From NCBI GenBank assembly GCA_934097105.1, contig CAKONI010000015.1:1-8698 (forward strand): DNA of 8,698 bases. Reading direction: 5' to 3'. The DNA comes from an uncultured Bacilli bacterium (lineage in GTDB: Bacteria; Bacillota_I; Bacilli_A; RF39; UBA660). The first letter of the stretch is position 1, and every line of letters begins with the position of its first letter. Shown here piece after piece: positions 1 through 4,855 of the stretch. Both the position numbers and the translations under genes were made by a program. The notes under the pieces were generated by a model. The model worked only from the letters and a program-made list of their open reading frames with translations. It was not told the origin of the DNA and did no database searches.

Positions 1-2
1 GA

Positions 3-27
3 GTTATGCAGCTTGTCATTGCATAAC
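3..27. repeat. Inverted repeat over the 3' end of rpsB
   Basis: GTTATGCA (3-10) and TGCATAAC (20-27) are perfect reverse complements around a 9-nt loop, with the rpsB stop codon in the loop. A second pair, ATTGCA (32-37) and TGCAAT (51-56), sits just inside the gene. There is no T-run, so it is not a typical terminator. The first 57 bases are about 44% G+C, clearly above the rest of rpsB. It may be a mobile repeat, a recombination site or a misassembled contig end. Confidence 0.5.
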
Positions 28-816
28 CGGTATTGCACGCTTAACGCTGATGCAATTTGTTTCTTTTTTGGCTTCTCTTTCTTCACGTTTTGCTGCCTTT
101 TTTTGATCTTCTGTTGAAACGCATTCAAAAATTTCATTTCCATTTACTTCTGCTACTGCATTTGTTAATGCTCCGACTACTAATTTTACTGCACGTACTG
201 CGTCGTCGTTTGCAGGAATAACGTAGTCTACTAAACTTGGATCGCTATTTGTGTCTACTAATCCGAATACTGGAATTTTTAATTTTCTTGCTTCTCTTAT
301 TGCTGTTTCTTCAACACGTGGATCTACTACGATTAGGGCATTTGGGATTTTTTTCATATCTCTTATACCACGTAGGTTTTTATTTAGTTTTTCATATTCT
401 TTCTTTATTTTTATAACTTCTTTTTTTGGAAGTTTTTCGAATGTTCCTTCTTCTTCCATTTTTTCTATTTCTTCAAGTCTTTTTATTCTATTTCTAATTG
501 TCTTGAAGTTTGTTAGTGTACCTCCTAACCATCTTTCTGTTACGAAGTACATATTTGTTCTTTTTGCATTTTCTTCCATTGCTTCTGAGGCTTGTTTTTT
601 TGTTCCAACGTATAGAACTGTTCCTCCGTTTTGAGCAATTTCTTTTAATGCTTCATATGCTTCTTCTAATTGTTTTACTGTTTTTTGAAGATCTATTATA
701 TAGATATCATCCCTTGATGTATATATAAATTCTTTCATTTTTGGGTTCCATCTTCTTTTTTGATGTCCGAAGTGAACTCCTGCTTCTAATAAATAACTCA
801 TTGACACTACTGTCAT
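16..816 (-). CDS. rpsB: 30S ribosomal protein S2
   Basis: S2 is a small-subunit protein that joins late in 30S assembly and helps hold S1 and mRNA. The 266-residue product has the S2 hallmarks: an N-terminal GVHFGHQKRRWNPKM block, an IYIIDLQKT segment, the VLYVGTKKQA and RWLGGTLTNF motifs, the PNALIVVDPRVEETAIREA stretch, and a PVFGLVDTNSDP block. The start was put at the ATG at 816 because AGGAGG (830-825) lies 8 nt upstream; an in-frame GTG at 876 would add 20 unconserved residues and has no ribosome binding site. It lies 85 nt after rplT with no terminator between, so it is probably cotranscribed with the IF-3 operon; tsf, its usual partner, would lie off the left edge. Odd: after the usual Lys/Glu-rich tail the last 13 residues (NCISVKRAIPVMQ) are encoded by DNA of different composition. 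Confidence 0.96.
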   Translation of the reverse strand: MTVVSMSYLLEAGVHFGHQKRRWNPKMKEFIYTSRDDIYIIDLQKTVKQLEEAYEALKEIAQNGGTVLYVGTKKQASEAMEENAKRTNMYFVTERWLGGTLTNFKTIRNRIKRLEEIEKMEEEGTFEKLPKKEVIKIKKEYEKLNKNLRGIRDMKKIPNALIVVDPRVEETAIREARKLKIPVFGLVDTNSDPSLVDYVIPANDDAVRAVKLVVGALTNAVAEVNGNEIFECVSTEDQKKAAKREEREAKKETNCISVKRAIPVMQ

Positions 817-901
817 ATTTTTTTCCTCCTTCGTTTTTTCTTCTACTAAATTCAAAATAATATCACCTTTTGGCACTAGATATTAAAATTCTTTAGTATG
901 T

Positions 902-1420
902 TTATTTTAATGCTTCGATTAATTCTGCTTTTTTCATTGTTGTGTAGCCTTCGATTTTCTTTTCTTTTGCTAATTCTTTTAATTCTGCTACTGTTAATTT
1001 TGAAATATCATTGCTTTCGCTTTTTTCTTCTTTTTTTGTTTCTTCTTTAACTACTTTTTTTGGAGTTGTTTTTTCTCCTTTTGCTAGTTTTACAAGATTT
1101 GCGAATGCTTCTTTATCTTGGATTGCAAGTTCTGATAGCATTTTTCTGTTGATTTCGATTCCTGCTTTGTTTAGTCCATCGATAAATCTTGAATAACTGA
1201 TGTTGTTTTCTCTACATTCTGCATTAATTCTTGTTATCCATAACTTTCTAAAGTTCCTTTTTGTTTGTTTTCTATCTCTGTAAGCATATCTTTCTGAATG
1301 CATTACTTGTTCATGTGCTGTTTTGTATAGCCTATGTTTACTACCGAAATAACCTTCGGCTTTTTTTAATACTTTTTTACGTCTTGCACGTGTTGCAACA
1401 CTGTTTTTTACTCTTACCAT
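902..1420 (-). CDS. rplT: 50S ribosomal protein L20 with C-terminal SAP/Rho_N-like extension
   Basis: L20 binds 23S rRNA early in 50S assembly and, in Bacillota, represses its own operon through the infC leader. Residues 1-116 are a full L20: the basic N-terminal helix (RARRKKVLKKAEGYFGSKHR), the RYAYRDRKQTKRNFRKLWI core and the globular domain NRKMLSELAIQDKEAFANLV. L20 normally stops near residue 118, but this protein has 172. Residues 117-140 are a Lys/Glu/Ser linker. Residues 141-172 (LTVAELKELAKEKKIEGYTT then MKKAELIEALK) have the two-helix pattern of SAP/HeH/Rho N-terminal nucleic-acid-binding domains. The ATG at 1420 follows GGAAGGAG. It lies 18 nt after rpmI. The family call is secure; the extension's fold is inferred from its pattern and its role is unknown. 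Confidence 0.95.
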   Translation of the reverse strand: MVRVKNSVATRARRKKVLKKAEGYFGSKHRLYKTAHEQVMHSERYAYRDRKQTKRNFRKLWITRINAECRENNISYSRFIDGLNKAGIEINRKMLSELAIQDKEAFANLVKLAKGEKTTPKKVVKEETKKEEKSESNDISKLTVAELKELAKEKKIEGYTTMKKAELIEALK

Positions 1421-1438
1421 CTTTTTTACTCCTTCCTA

Positions 1439-1633
1439 TTAAATTACATTTTTGAATCTTTTGTAATCTGAATTACTAAGATTTGATTTTGCTCCAGCTT
1501 TTTTTGATTGAGATGGAGTTTTCTTTCCTGTCATATGATTATTTCCAGCGTTCAATTTTGTTATTGATCCACTTTGTCTTTGATTTAAAACTTTTTTTGT
1601 TCCTTTATGAGTTTTAATTTTATTTTTTCCCAT
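1439..1633 (-). CDS. rpmI: 50S ribosomal protein L35
   Basis: L35 is a small basic protein of the large ribosomal subunit. The 64-residue product has the family's length, its start (KIKTHKGTKKVLNQRQSGSI, compare the usual MKTHRGAAKRF) and the central NAGNNHMTGKK segment, equivalent to RHAGTSHILTKK, followed by the C-terminal DYKRFKNVI. GGAGG (1645-1641) lies 7 nt before the ATG and overlaps the end of infC, whose stop codon is at 1648-1646, so the two genes may be translationally coupled. infC-rpmI-rplT is the standard bacterial order. Confidence 0.95.
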   Translation of the reverse strand: MGKNKIKTHKGTKKVLNQRQSGSITKLNAGNNHMTGKKTPSQSKKAGAKSNLSNSDYKRFKNVI

Positions 1634-1645
1634 GTTTTTTACCTC

Positions 1646-2179
1646 CTACTTTTTTTCTTTTGTTGGCACTAGTAACATTGTCATGTTTCTTCCTTCTAGT
1701 TTTGCTTTTTGCTCAACTGTTGCAAAGTCTTTTACTTTGTCTGCAAACCTGTTCATAACTTCTTCTCCAAGTTCTGTATGTAGCATTTGTCTTCCTTTAA
1801 ATCTGATACTTAACTTTACTTTGTGTCCTTTTAATAGATATTTTGATGCGTTTCTTAGTTTTGTTTCAAAATCTCCGATATCTATTACTGGTGAAAGTCT
1901 GTATTCTTTTAGTTCGACGTTGTTTGCTTGTTGTTTTTTCTTGCTTTCTTTGGCTTTTTTTGCTTTTTCATACTTGTACTTGTTGTAGTCCATTATTTTA
2001 CATACTGCGGGTTTTGCGTTTGCACTTATTAGCACTAGATCTAAACCTGCATAGTTTGCTATTGTTTGAGCATCTTTTATGGGCTTTATTCCCATTTGTT
2101 CTCCGTTTGGTCCGATTACTAGAACGTGCGGAATTCTTATTTGTTCATTACATAACAAATCATTACTTTTATTAGCTAT
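1646..2179 (-). CDS. infC: Translation initiation factor IF-3 (ATA start)
   Basis: IF-3 binds the 30S subunit, prevents premature 50S joining and rejects non-initiator tRNA and poor start codons. The 177-residue product has the N-domain (NEQIRIPHVLVIGPNGEQMG to AKPAVCKIMDYNKYKYE, residues 11-71), a Lys-rich linker (72-86) and the C-domain (EYRLSPVIDIGDFETKLRNA, IRFKGRQMLH, VEQKAKLEGRNM, residues 92-166). The start is ATA at 2179-2177: GGAGG (2192-2188) lies exactly 8 nt upstream and the protein then begins where IF-3 normally does. The first ATG in frame (2251) would add a hydrophobic leader unlike the family and would lie upstream of the attenuator hairpin. AUU/AUA starts are a known autoregulatory device of infC, since IF-3 discriminates against them. 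It is the first gene of the operon, with rpmI immediately after. Confidence 0.95.
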   Translation of the reverse strand: MANKSNDLLCNEQIRIPHVLVIGPNGEQMGIKPIKDAQTIANYAGLDLVLISANAKPAVCKIMDYNKYKYEKAKKAKESKKKQQANNVELKEYRLSPVIDIGDFETKLRNASKYLLKGHKVKLSIRFKGRQMLHTELGEEVMNRFADKVKDFATVEQKAKLEGRNMTMLLVPTKEKK

Positions 2180-2318
2180 ACTAAACACCTCCAAAAAATA
2201 TAAAAAGAGTACGAAATGTACTCTAATCCACCAAAAAAATATAATTTTCACTTTATTGGCATTTGACCTATAGCTATTTGCTATCAGGTGGATTTATACA
2301 TCTCTTTCCTTTTTTACA
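2180..2318 (-). promoter_or_regulatory. infC operon leader, L20-leader-like attenuator
   Basis: The leader runs from the predicted transcription start to the infC start codon, about 140 nt. AAUCCACC (2294-2287) and GGUGGAUU (2232-2225) are perfect complements and can form an 8-bp long-range stem enclosing about 54 nt, including a local AUAGC/GCUAU hairpin. The right arm abuts a terminator hairpin (2224-2206) placed just before the infC ribosome binding site. In Bacillus, L20 represses infC-rpmI-rplT by premature termination in such a leader. That L20 is the ligand here is inferred from position and gene content; no covariance search was possible. Confidence 0.75.
2193..2224 (-). terminator. 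Intrinsic terminator inside the infC leader
   Basis: AGAGTAC (2224-2218), loop AUUUC and GTACTCT (2212-2206) form a perfect 7-bp stem, followed on the minus strand by TTTTTATATTTTTT (to 2193). It ends one base before the GGAGG of infC. A terminator between promoter and first gene makes sense only as a regulated attenuator. Confidence 0.85.
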
Positions 2319-2324
2319 TGTTAG

Positions 2325-2353
2325 ATTATACACATATTATATTCTTTTGTCAA
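2325..2353 (-). promoter_or_regulatory. Consensus sigma-A promoter of infC-rpmI-rplT(-rpsB)
   Basis: On the minus strand TTGACA (2353-2348) and TATAAT (2330-2325) are separated by exactly 17 nt. Both hexamers are perfect, as expected for a strong translation operon promoter. Transcription should begin near 2318. Confidence 0.9.
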
Positions 2354-2373
2354 TGGTTTTTGCCTTTTTGTAT

Positions 2374-2409
2374 AAAAAAAATATGGGAAATTTTCGGTGT
2401 TTTCCATAT
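2374..2409 (-). terminator. Terminator after the ferritin-like gene
   Basis: On the minus strand ATATGGAAAA (2409-2400) pairs with TTTCCCATAT (2390-2381), with one A/C mismatch, and is followed by eight T (2381-2374). It starts at the stop codon of the ferritin-like gene and isolates that unit from the infC promoter 20 nt beyond. Confidence 0.75.
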
Positions 2410-2840
2410 TATAGGTATTTTTTTAATTCTTCTAGGGCTTCTTCTCCCATTTGTACGTATTTTTGACATATTGCTTTTACTTCTTTGTTTATTTTTTTGT
2501 TGTTTAGAATTTTTCTTCCTTCGATTATTCCCATGTTTGTTCCTTTTATTAAAAGTTCTGCTATTTTTGAGGTGGTTTCATCTGTAAAGGTTTTTATTTC
2601 TATTCCATACCAGGTCATTGCTTTTTCTAATACGTTTGTTTTGTGGGGTGTATCTTCTTGATTGTATTTTTTATAAATGTCTTCGATTTCATCTTTTAAT
2701 TGTTTGTATTTTTTATATTGCTTTTTTAGGACTTTTTCTAGACCTTTATCTTCTACTTTGTTTAATATAAAGTGGATTGCGTCTAGACCCATGTATGATC
2801 CTTTGCTTATTTCATCTAATGCGTTTATATTTTCTTCCAT
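2409..2840 (-). CDS. Helical ferritin-like hypothetical protein
   Basis: The product has 143 residues, is almost entirely helical and has no signal peptide or membrane segment, so it is cytoplasmic. It resembles small clostridial proteins annotated as hypothetical or ferritin-like (DUF2383-type four-helix bundle): an N-terminal amphipathic helix with GSYMGLDAIHFIL (residues 14-26), a second helix with QYKKYKQLKDEIEDIYKKY (41-59), then TWYGIEIKTFTDETTSKIAE and the IKGTNMGIIEGRKIL motif (98-112), and a last helix EEALEELKKYL. The paired E-x-x-H iron ligands of true ferritins are not evident, so metal binding is doubtful. GGAGG (2851-2847) lies 6 nt before the ATG. It follows the DUF1653 gene by 32 nt and is probably cotranscribed with it. 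The role is unknown; the fold is inferred from memory of the family. Confidence 0.8.
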   Translation of the reverse strand: MEENINALDEISKGSYMGLDAIHFILNKVEDKGLEKVLKKQYKKYKQLKDEIEDIYKKYNQEDTPHKTNVLEKAMTWYGIEIKTFTDETTSKIAELLIKGTNMGIIEGRKILNNKKINKEVKAICQKYVQMGEEALEELKKYL

Positions 2841-2872
2841 ATTTTTCCTCCATACTTAGTATGGATTAGTTT

Positions 2873-3106
2873 TTATCTTTTATGTCTATAACTTGATACT
2901 TCTTGTAATTCAAATCTATATTTTTGGTTGTTTCTATTTACTTCTTCAAGAAACATATCGTATGGCCTGCACCAAAGTTTTGCATCTTCATATAGTGCGC
3001 GATAGGCTACCATTTTTTCTTTGGTTTCACTGTGATAGATTATGTCTTCGACTATGTAGTAATCTCCTTTGAAATGTCTATAAATTCCATGGATTTTTAA
3101 ACTCAT
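2873..3106 (-). CDS. DUF1653 domain protein
   Basis: This 77-residue soluble protein matches DUF1653, a widespread small family of unknown function. The signature is nearly complete: GIYRHFKGDYYIVEDIIYHS (residues 7-26), then ETKEKMVAYRALYEDAKLWC (27-46) and RPYDMFLEEV (47-56). GGAG lies 6-9 nt before the ATG at 3106. It begins only 37 nt after the end of tRNA-Thr(CGT) with no terminator between, so it may be transcribed through the tRNA, with the ferritin-like gene next. No function is assigned. Confidence 0.88.
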   Translation of the reverse strand: MSLKIHGIYRHFKGDYYIVEDIIYHSETKEKMVAYRALYEDAKLWCRPYDMFLEEVNRNNQKYRFELQEVSSYRHKR

Positions 3107-3143
3107 TTTTTTCTCCTTTTTATTCTTTTTTACTCTTTTTATT

Positions 3144-3219
3144 TGGTGCCGAAAAGAGGACTTGAACCCCCAACCATCTGATTACGATTCAGGTGCTCTA
3201 CCAATTGAGCTATTTCGGC
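3144..3219 (-). tRNA. tRNA-Thr(CGT)
   Basis: Read on the minus strand, the acceptor stem GCCGAAA pairs with TTTCGGC, followed by discriminator A and an encoded CCA. The D-arm is GCTC/GAGC. The anticodon loop ATCGTAA gives anticodon CGT (reads ACG, Thr) on a CTGA/TCAG stem with a mismatch at the top pair. The T-arm has the normal GTTCAAGTC core. It was probably the second gene of a tandem tRNA-Thr pair before the element at 3227-6028 inserted. Confidence 0.95.
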
Positions 3220-3226
3220 ATATATG

Positions 3227-3242
3227 TGGTGCCGATTAACAG
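3227..3242. repeat. Left attachment site: 16-bp copy of the tRNA-Thr(GGT) 3' end
   Basis: TGGTGCCGATTAACAG here is identical to 6029-6044, which is the CCA end, discriminator, 3' acceptor strand and 3' part of the T-stem of tRNA-Thr(GGT). The match stops at both flanks (3226 G versus A; 3243 A versus G). The rest of the tRNA is absent, so this is the footprint of site-specific integration, seven bases from tRNA-Thr(CGT). Confidence 0.9.
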
Positions 3243-3484
3243 AAGTAAGAAAAACTCTCTGCAATCATTTTTACCTTTTGTTATCAACGTTTTAATTATA
3301 TCATATATCACTAAAAAATACAATATTTTAACAAAAATGTGTTCGAAAACAACAATTCCTTTCCTCTCTTTGTTATGGGCATATTGCACACCATTTTACA
3401 CATTTTGTCAAACATAATTTAACATAAATTGTATTTAACCGCTTAACTAACCATACTCTTCTTATGATACAAAAAAAGACTTAC
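3243..3484. other. Element left end, no convincing gene
   Basis: About 240 A/T-rich bases between the left att site and the 36-residue ORF. An outward minus-strand promoter sits at 3295-3323. AATGTGTTCG (3336-3345) resembles the AGTGTGTTTG repeats at the right end at 8 of 10 positions, and AACATAA is repeated within 3411-3427. These could be integrase arm sites. A 34-codon minus-strand ORF (3415-3311) has no ribosome binding site. Confidence 0.4.
3295..3323 (-). promoter_or_regulatory. Outward promoter toward tRNA-Thr(CGT)
   Basis: On the minus strand TTGTAT (3323-3318), a 17-nt spacer and TATAAT (3300-3295) preceded by TGA form an extended -10 promoter near the element's left end. It reads out through the att site into tRNA-Thr(CGT). 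The 13-bp block TTAATTATATCAT (3292-3304) is identical to 6108-6120, the -10 region of tRNA-Thr(GGT). It could replace the promoter lost when the element split the tRNA pair. Confidence 0.6.
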
Positions 3485-3595
3485 TCATGCAGGTAATTCT
3501 TTGCTAATTTTTTTGAATATTGTTGTTTCCGCTACTTTCTCCTGACTTAATAATTTCTTGCCTCTAAAACTTTTAATAACATTTGTTGCATTCAT
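3485..3595 (-). CDS. 36-residue ORF in the excisionase position
   Basis: The reading frame gives a basic product beginning MNATNVIKSFRGKKLLSQEK and ending ISKELPA, 36 residues, ended by TGA. AGGAGG (3610-3605) precedes the ATG at 3595 by 9 nt, an excellent ribosome binding site for so short a frame. It is divergent from the XRE repressor, with operator-like repeats between. In ICEBs1 and many tRNA-targeting elements the gene here is xis, encoding a small excisionase or directionality factor. The product is shorter than typical Xis proteins and I recognise no domain, so that role rests on position and charge only. A T-run (3478-3472 on the minus strand) lies just past the stop. Confidence 0.55.
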   Translation of the reverse strand: MNATNVIKSFRGKKLLSQEKVAETTIFKKISKELPA

Positions 3596-3624
3596 CTTTT
3601 CATCCCTCCTAACTAAAACCATTG

Positions 3625-3694
3625 TATAAGACTATTTGTCTTATATTAACAGTTTTTTGACTTTTTGTCTTAACTTTTTTGACAACTCGTCTTT
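3625..3694. promoter_or_regulatory. Three operator-like sites, GAC-N5-GTC
   Basis: The intergenic region between the 36-residue ORF and the XRE gene has GAC-TATTT-GTC (3630-3640), GAC-TTTTT-GTC (3659-3669) and GAC-AACTC-GTC (3681-3691). The first is extended to a perfect 8-bp inverted repeat, TATAAGAC-N5-GTCTTATA (3625-3645); all three share GTCTT on the right. The third overlaps the -35 box of the repressor promoter, and the first lies just upstream of the minus-strand ORF's ribosome binding site. This is the expected architecture for an autoregulating repressor that also silences the divergent gene. Binding by the XRE protein is inferred. Confidence 0.72.
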
Positions 3695-3707
3695 TTTCTG
3701 CTATAAT
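3679..3707 (+). promoter_or_regulatory. Consensus promoter of the repressor operon
   Basis: TTGACA (3679-3684), a 17-nt spacer and TATAAT (3702-3707) form a perfect sigma-A promoter. The start should be near 3714, about 18 nt before the XRE start codon. Operator site 3 overlaps the -35 hexamer, so strong initiation is probably held down by the repressor. Confidence 0.9.
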
Positions 3708-3731
3708 ATGTATATCGAAAGGGGAATAAGA

Positions 3732-4082
3732 ATGAAAAATCATTTTCCACATAATTTAAAATTTTTGAGAAAGAAAGCGGGTTTGACTCAAGAAGCATTA
3801 GCAGACAAAATGAATAAAGATTACTCAACTATCGGTAAATGGGAATTGGGCCAAAGAAACCCAATAATGGCGGACATGGTAAGATTGTCTGACATATTTA
3901 ACATACCAATGCAGGATTTAGTCGAGAAAGATTTAAGATTAGAAAATGACAATAAATTGGACGAAACAGATATCTTATATAACAAATATAAAGACTATCT
4001 GTCTGAAAAAGATAAATTAATAATAAAAACTATAATTGAAGAAACGAAAAGAGATATTGATAAAGAAAAGGGAGAATTATAG
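3732..4082 (+). CDS. XRE-family transcriptional repressor, ImmR-like
   Basis: This 116-residue DNA-binding protein likely represses the element's excision gene and its own promoter. Residues 8-63 are a Cro/C1-type helix-turn-helix: NLKFLRKKAGLTQEALADKM, then NKDYSTIGKWELGQRNP with the recognition helix at STIGKWELG, and MVRLSDIFNIPMQDLV. Residues 64-116 are a charged helical tail that may serve dimerisation or be the protease target. The ATG at 3732 was chosen over the open frame from 3636 because AAAGGGG (3718-3724) precedes it and the upstream frame crosses the promoter. The stop is 2 nt before the ImmA-like gene, giving a tightly linked repressor/protease pair like ICEBs1 immR-immA. The HTH family is certain; the ImmR role is from context. 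Confidence 0.93.
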   Translation: MKNHFPHNLKFLRKKAGLTQEALADKMNKDYSTIGKWELGQRNPIMADMVRLSDIFNIPMQDLVEKDLRLENDNKLDETDILYNKYKDYLSEKDKLIIKTIIEETKRDIDKEKGEL

Positions 4083-4084
4083 TT

Positions 4085-4414
4085 ATGAAAATATATGATT
4101 TAATAAATGGCAATGTTTCTCAAATGGAGTTTTTGAATTATAACAACATAACAATAAAATACAAAAAATTATCTAAAAATATTAAAGGCTTTGTATTCAA
4201 ATATAAAGATATGTTTGTTATCGTAATTAATAGTTATTTAAACTATCACAAAAGAAAAAAAACTATACTACATGAGTTGGCTCATATAGAATTAAGTCAT
4301 TTATATAGATATGAAGATAATCTGTTTGAATTTAATATCGATGGAATAGAAGATGAAGCGGACAGATATGTTAAATTTTTGTTAGAAACTTCAAACGCAG
4401 AAGTTTTTTTATAA
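4085..4414 (+). CDS. ImmA/IrrE-family metallo-endopeptidase
   Basis: The product has 109 residues and a short N-terminal strand region. The HELAH zinc motif at 63-67 (ILHELAHIELSHLY) supplies His63, Glu64 and His67, and a downstream acidic helix (GIEDEADRYVKFLL, 87-100) has Glu91 as the probable third ligand. This is the ImmA/IrrE family (COG2856, DUF955). In ICEBs1, ImmA cleaves the repressor ImmR when signalled, releasing excision. Here the gene directly follows the XRE gene with a 2-nt gap, so its likely substrate is that repressor. It has no membrane segment. It is at the short end for the family, but the catalytic region is complete. The substrate is inferred from gene order. Confidence 0.92.
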   Translation: MKIYDLINGNVSQMEFLNYNNITIKYKKLSKNIKGFVFKYKDMFVIVINSYLNYHKRKKTILHELAHIELSHLYRYEDNLFEFNIDGIEDEADRYVKFLLETSNAEVFL

Positions 4415-4441
4415 ATAAGTTAAAGAAAGGAGTGTATTAAT

Positions 4442-4714
4442 ATGGAAAAGAAACCGTTTTATTCTGAAATGTATAAGGTATTGGCATTGATACTTTTGGC
4501 CGTTGGTTTTGTCTTGGGTATAGTTTTTGGTGATAGTTTTTCTGTTAGTGTTCCTGCTGAAAATGATTGGAGTGAACCAACTAAAAATTTTAATTATGTT
4601 GTTATGCTTATCACTTGGACTTGTTCTTTGGGGTTGAGTTTAATTTCTTGTGTTGCTTTTTCTTGCTGTAAGAGATTAGAATTAATAGCAGAAAATATTA
4701 AAAAAATAAAATAA
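4442..4714 (+). CDS. Small two-TM membrane protein, element cargo
   Basis: The product has 90 residues: a short charged N-terminus, TM1 at about 12-30 (VLALILLAVGFVLGIVFG), a polar loop of about 20 residues with SVPAENDWSEPTKNFN, TM2 at about 52-76 (VVMLITWTCSLGLSLISCVA then FSCC) and a Lys-rich tail ending IAENIKKIK. It is probably in the cytoplasmic membrane. AAAGGAG (4426-4432) precedes the ATG by 9 nt, and it lies 27 nt after the ImmA gene in the same orientation. I recognise no family. It could be passenger cargo, an exclusion or immunity protein, or a sensor feeding the repressor/protease switch; nothing in the sequence decides between these. Confidence 0.75.
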   Translation: MEKKPFYSEMYKVLALILLAVGFVLGIVFGDSFSVSVPAENDWSEPTKNFNYVVMLITWTCSLGLSLISCVAFSCCKRLELIAENIKKIK

Positions 4715-4716
4715 AA

Positions 4717-4753
4717 ACATGCAAAAAAACCTGTGCTAAGACACAGGTCATGT
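4717..4753 (-). terminator. Strong hairpin between membrane-protein gene and int
   Basis: ACCTGTG (4729-4735), loop CTAAGA and CACAGGT (4742-4748) form a perfect 7-bp stem, with an outer ACATG/CATGT pair (4717-4721, 4749-4753). The minus-strand copy is followed by seven T, a good intrinsic terminator; the plus-strand copy is not. It would stop antisense transcription coming from the integrase side, or act as a structural barrier or partial terminator between the repressor operon and int. Confidence 0.65.
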
Positions 4754-4805
4754 ATACAAAAATCAATTTTCAATCGACCAAGAAAGGAAATCTCTTTTTG
4801 TATAC
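4752..4805. repeat. 11-bp inverted repeat upstream of int
   Basis: GTATACAAAAA (4752-4762) and TTTTTGTATAC (4795-4805) are perfect reverse complements 32 nt apart. The spacing is long for an operator and may instead mark two regulator sites controlling int, or a large RNA hairpin in the int leader. The right arm is 50 nt before the int start codon. Confidence 0.6.
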
Positions 4806-4855
4806 TCTAATTGTACTAAATAATAAAAAAAAAGTAAAGATTGGAGTGAAAAATT

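Noticed and set aside
32..56. Integron attC-like site (GCTTAAC core match)
   Set aside because: Only a single 7-bp core resembles the consensus; the paired boxes and spacing of attC are not present.
817..876. N-terminal extension of S2 from a GTG at 876
   Set aside because: No ribosome binding site at the GTG, whereas AGGAGG is perfectly placed for the ATG at 816, where S2 proteins normally begin.
2180..2251. ATG at 2251 as the start of infC
   Set aside because: It would translate through the attenuator hairpin and ribosome binding site and add a hydrophobic segment absent from IF-3; the ATA at 2179 has ideal spacing.
251..2587. Several plus-strand open frames of 60-127 codons opposite the ribosomal protein operon
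   Set aside because: Phe/Leu/Ser-rich translations antisense to well-identified genes and without ribosome binding sites; they are by-products of A-rich coding on the minus strand.
3311..3415. 34-codon minus-strand ORF in the element's left end
   Set aside because: No ribosome binding site, cysteine-rich unfamiliar sequence, and it overlaps the outward promoter.
3193..3417. Plus-strand 74-codon frame across tRNA-Thr(CGT) and the att site
   Set aside because: It starts inside the antisense of a tRNA and has no ribosome binding site.
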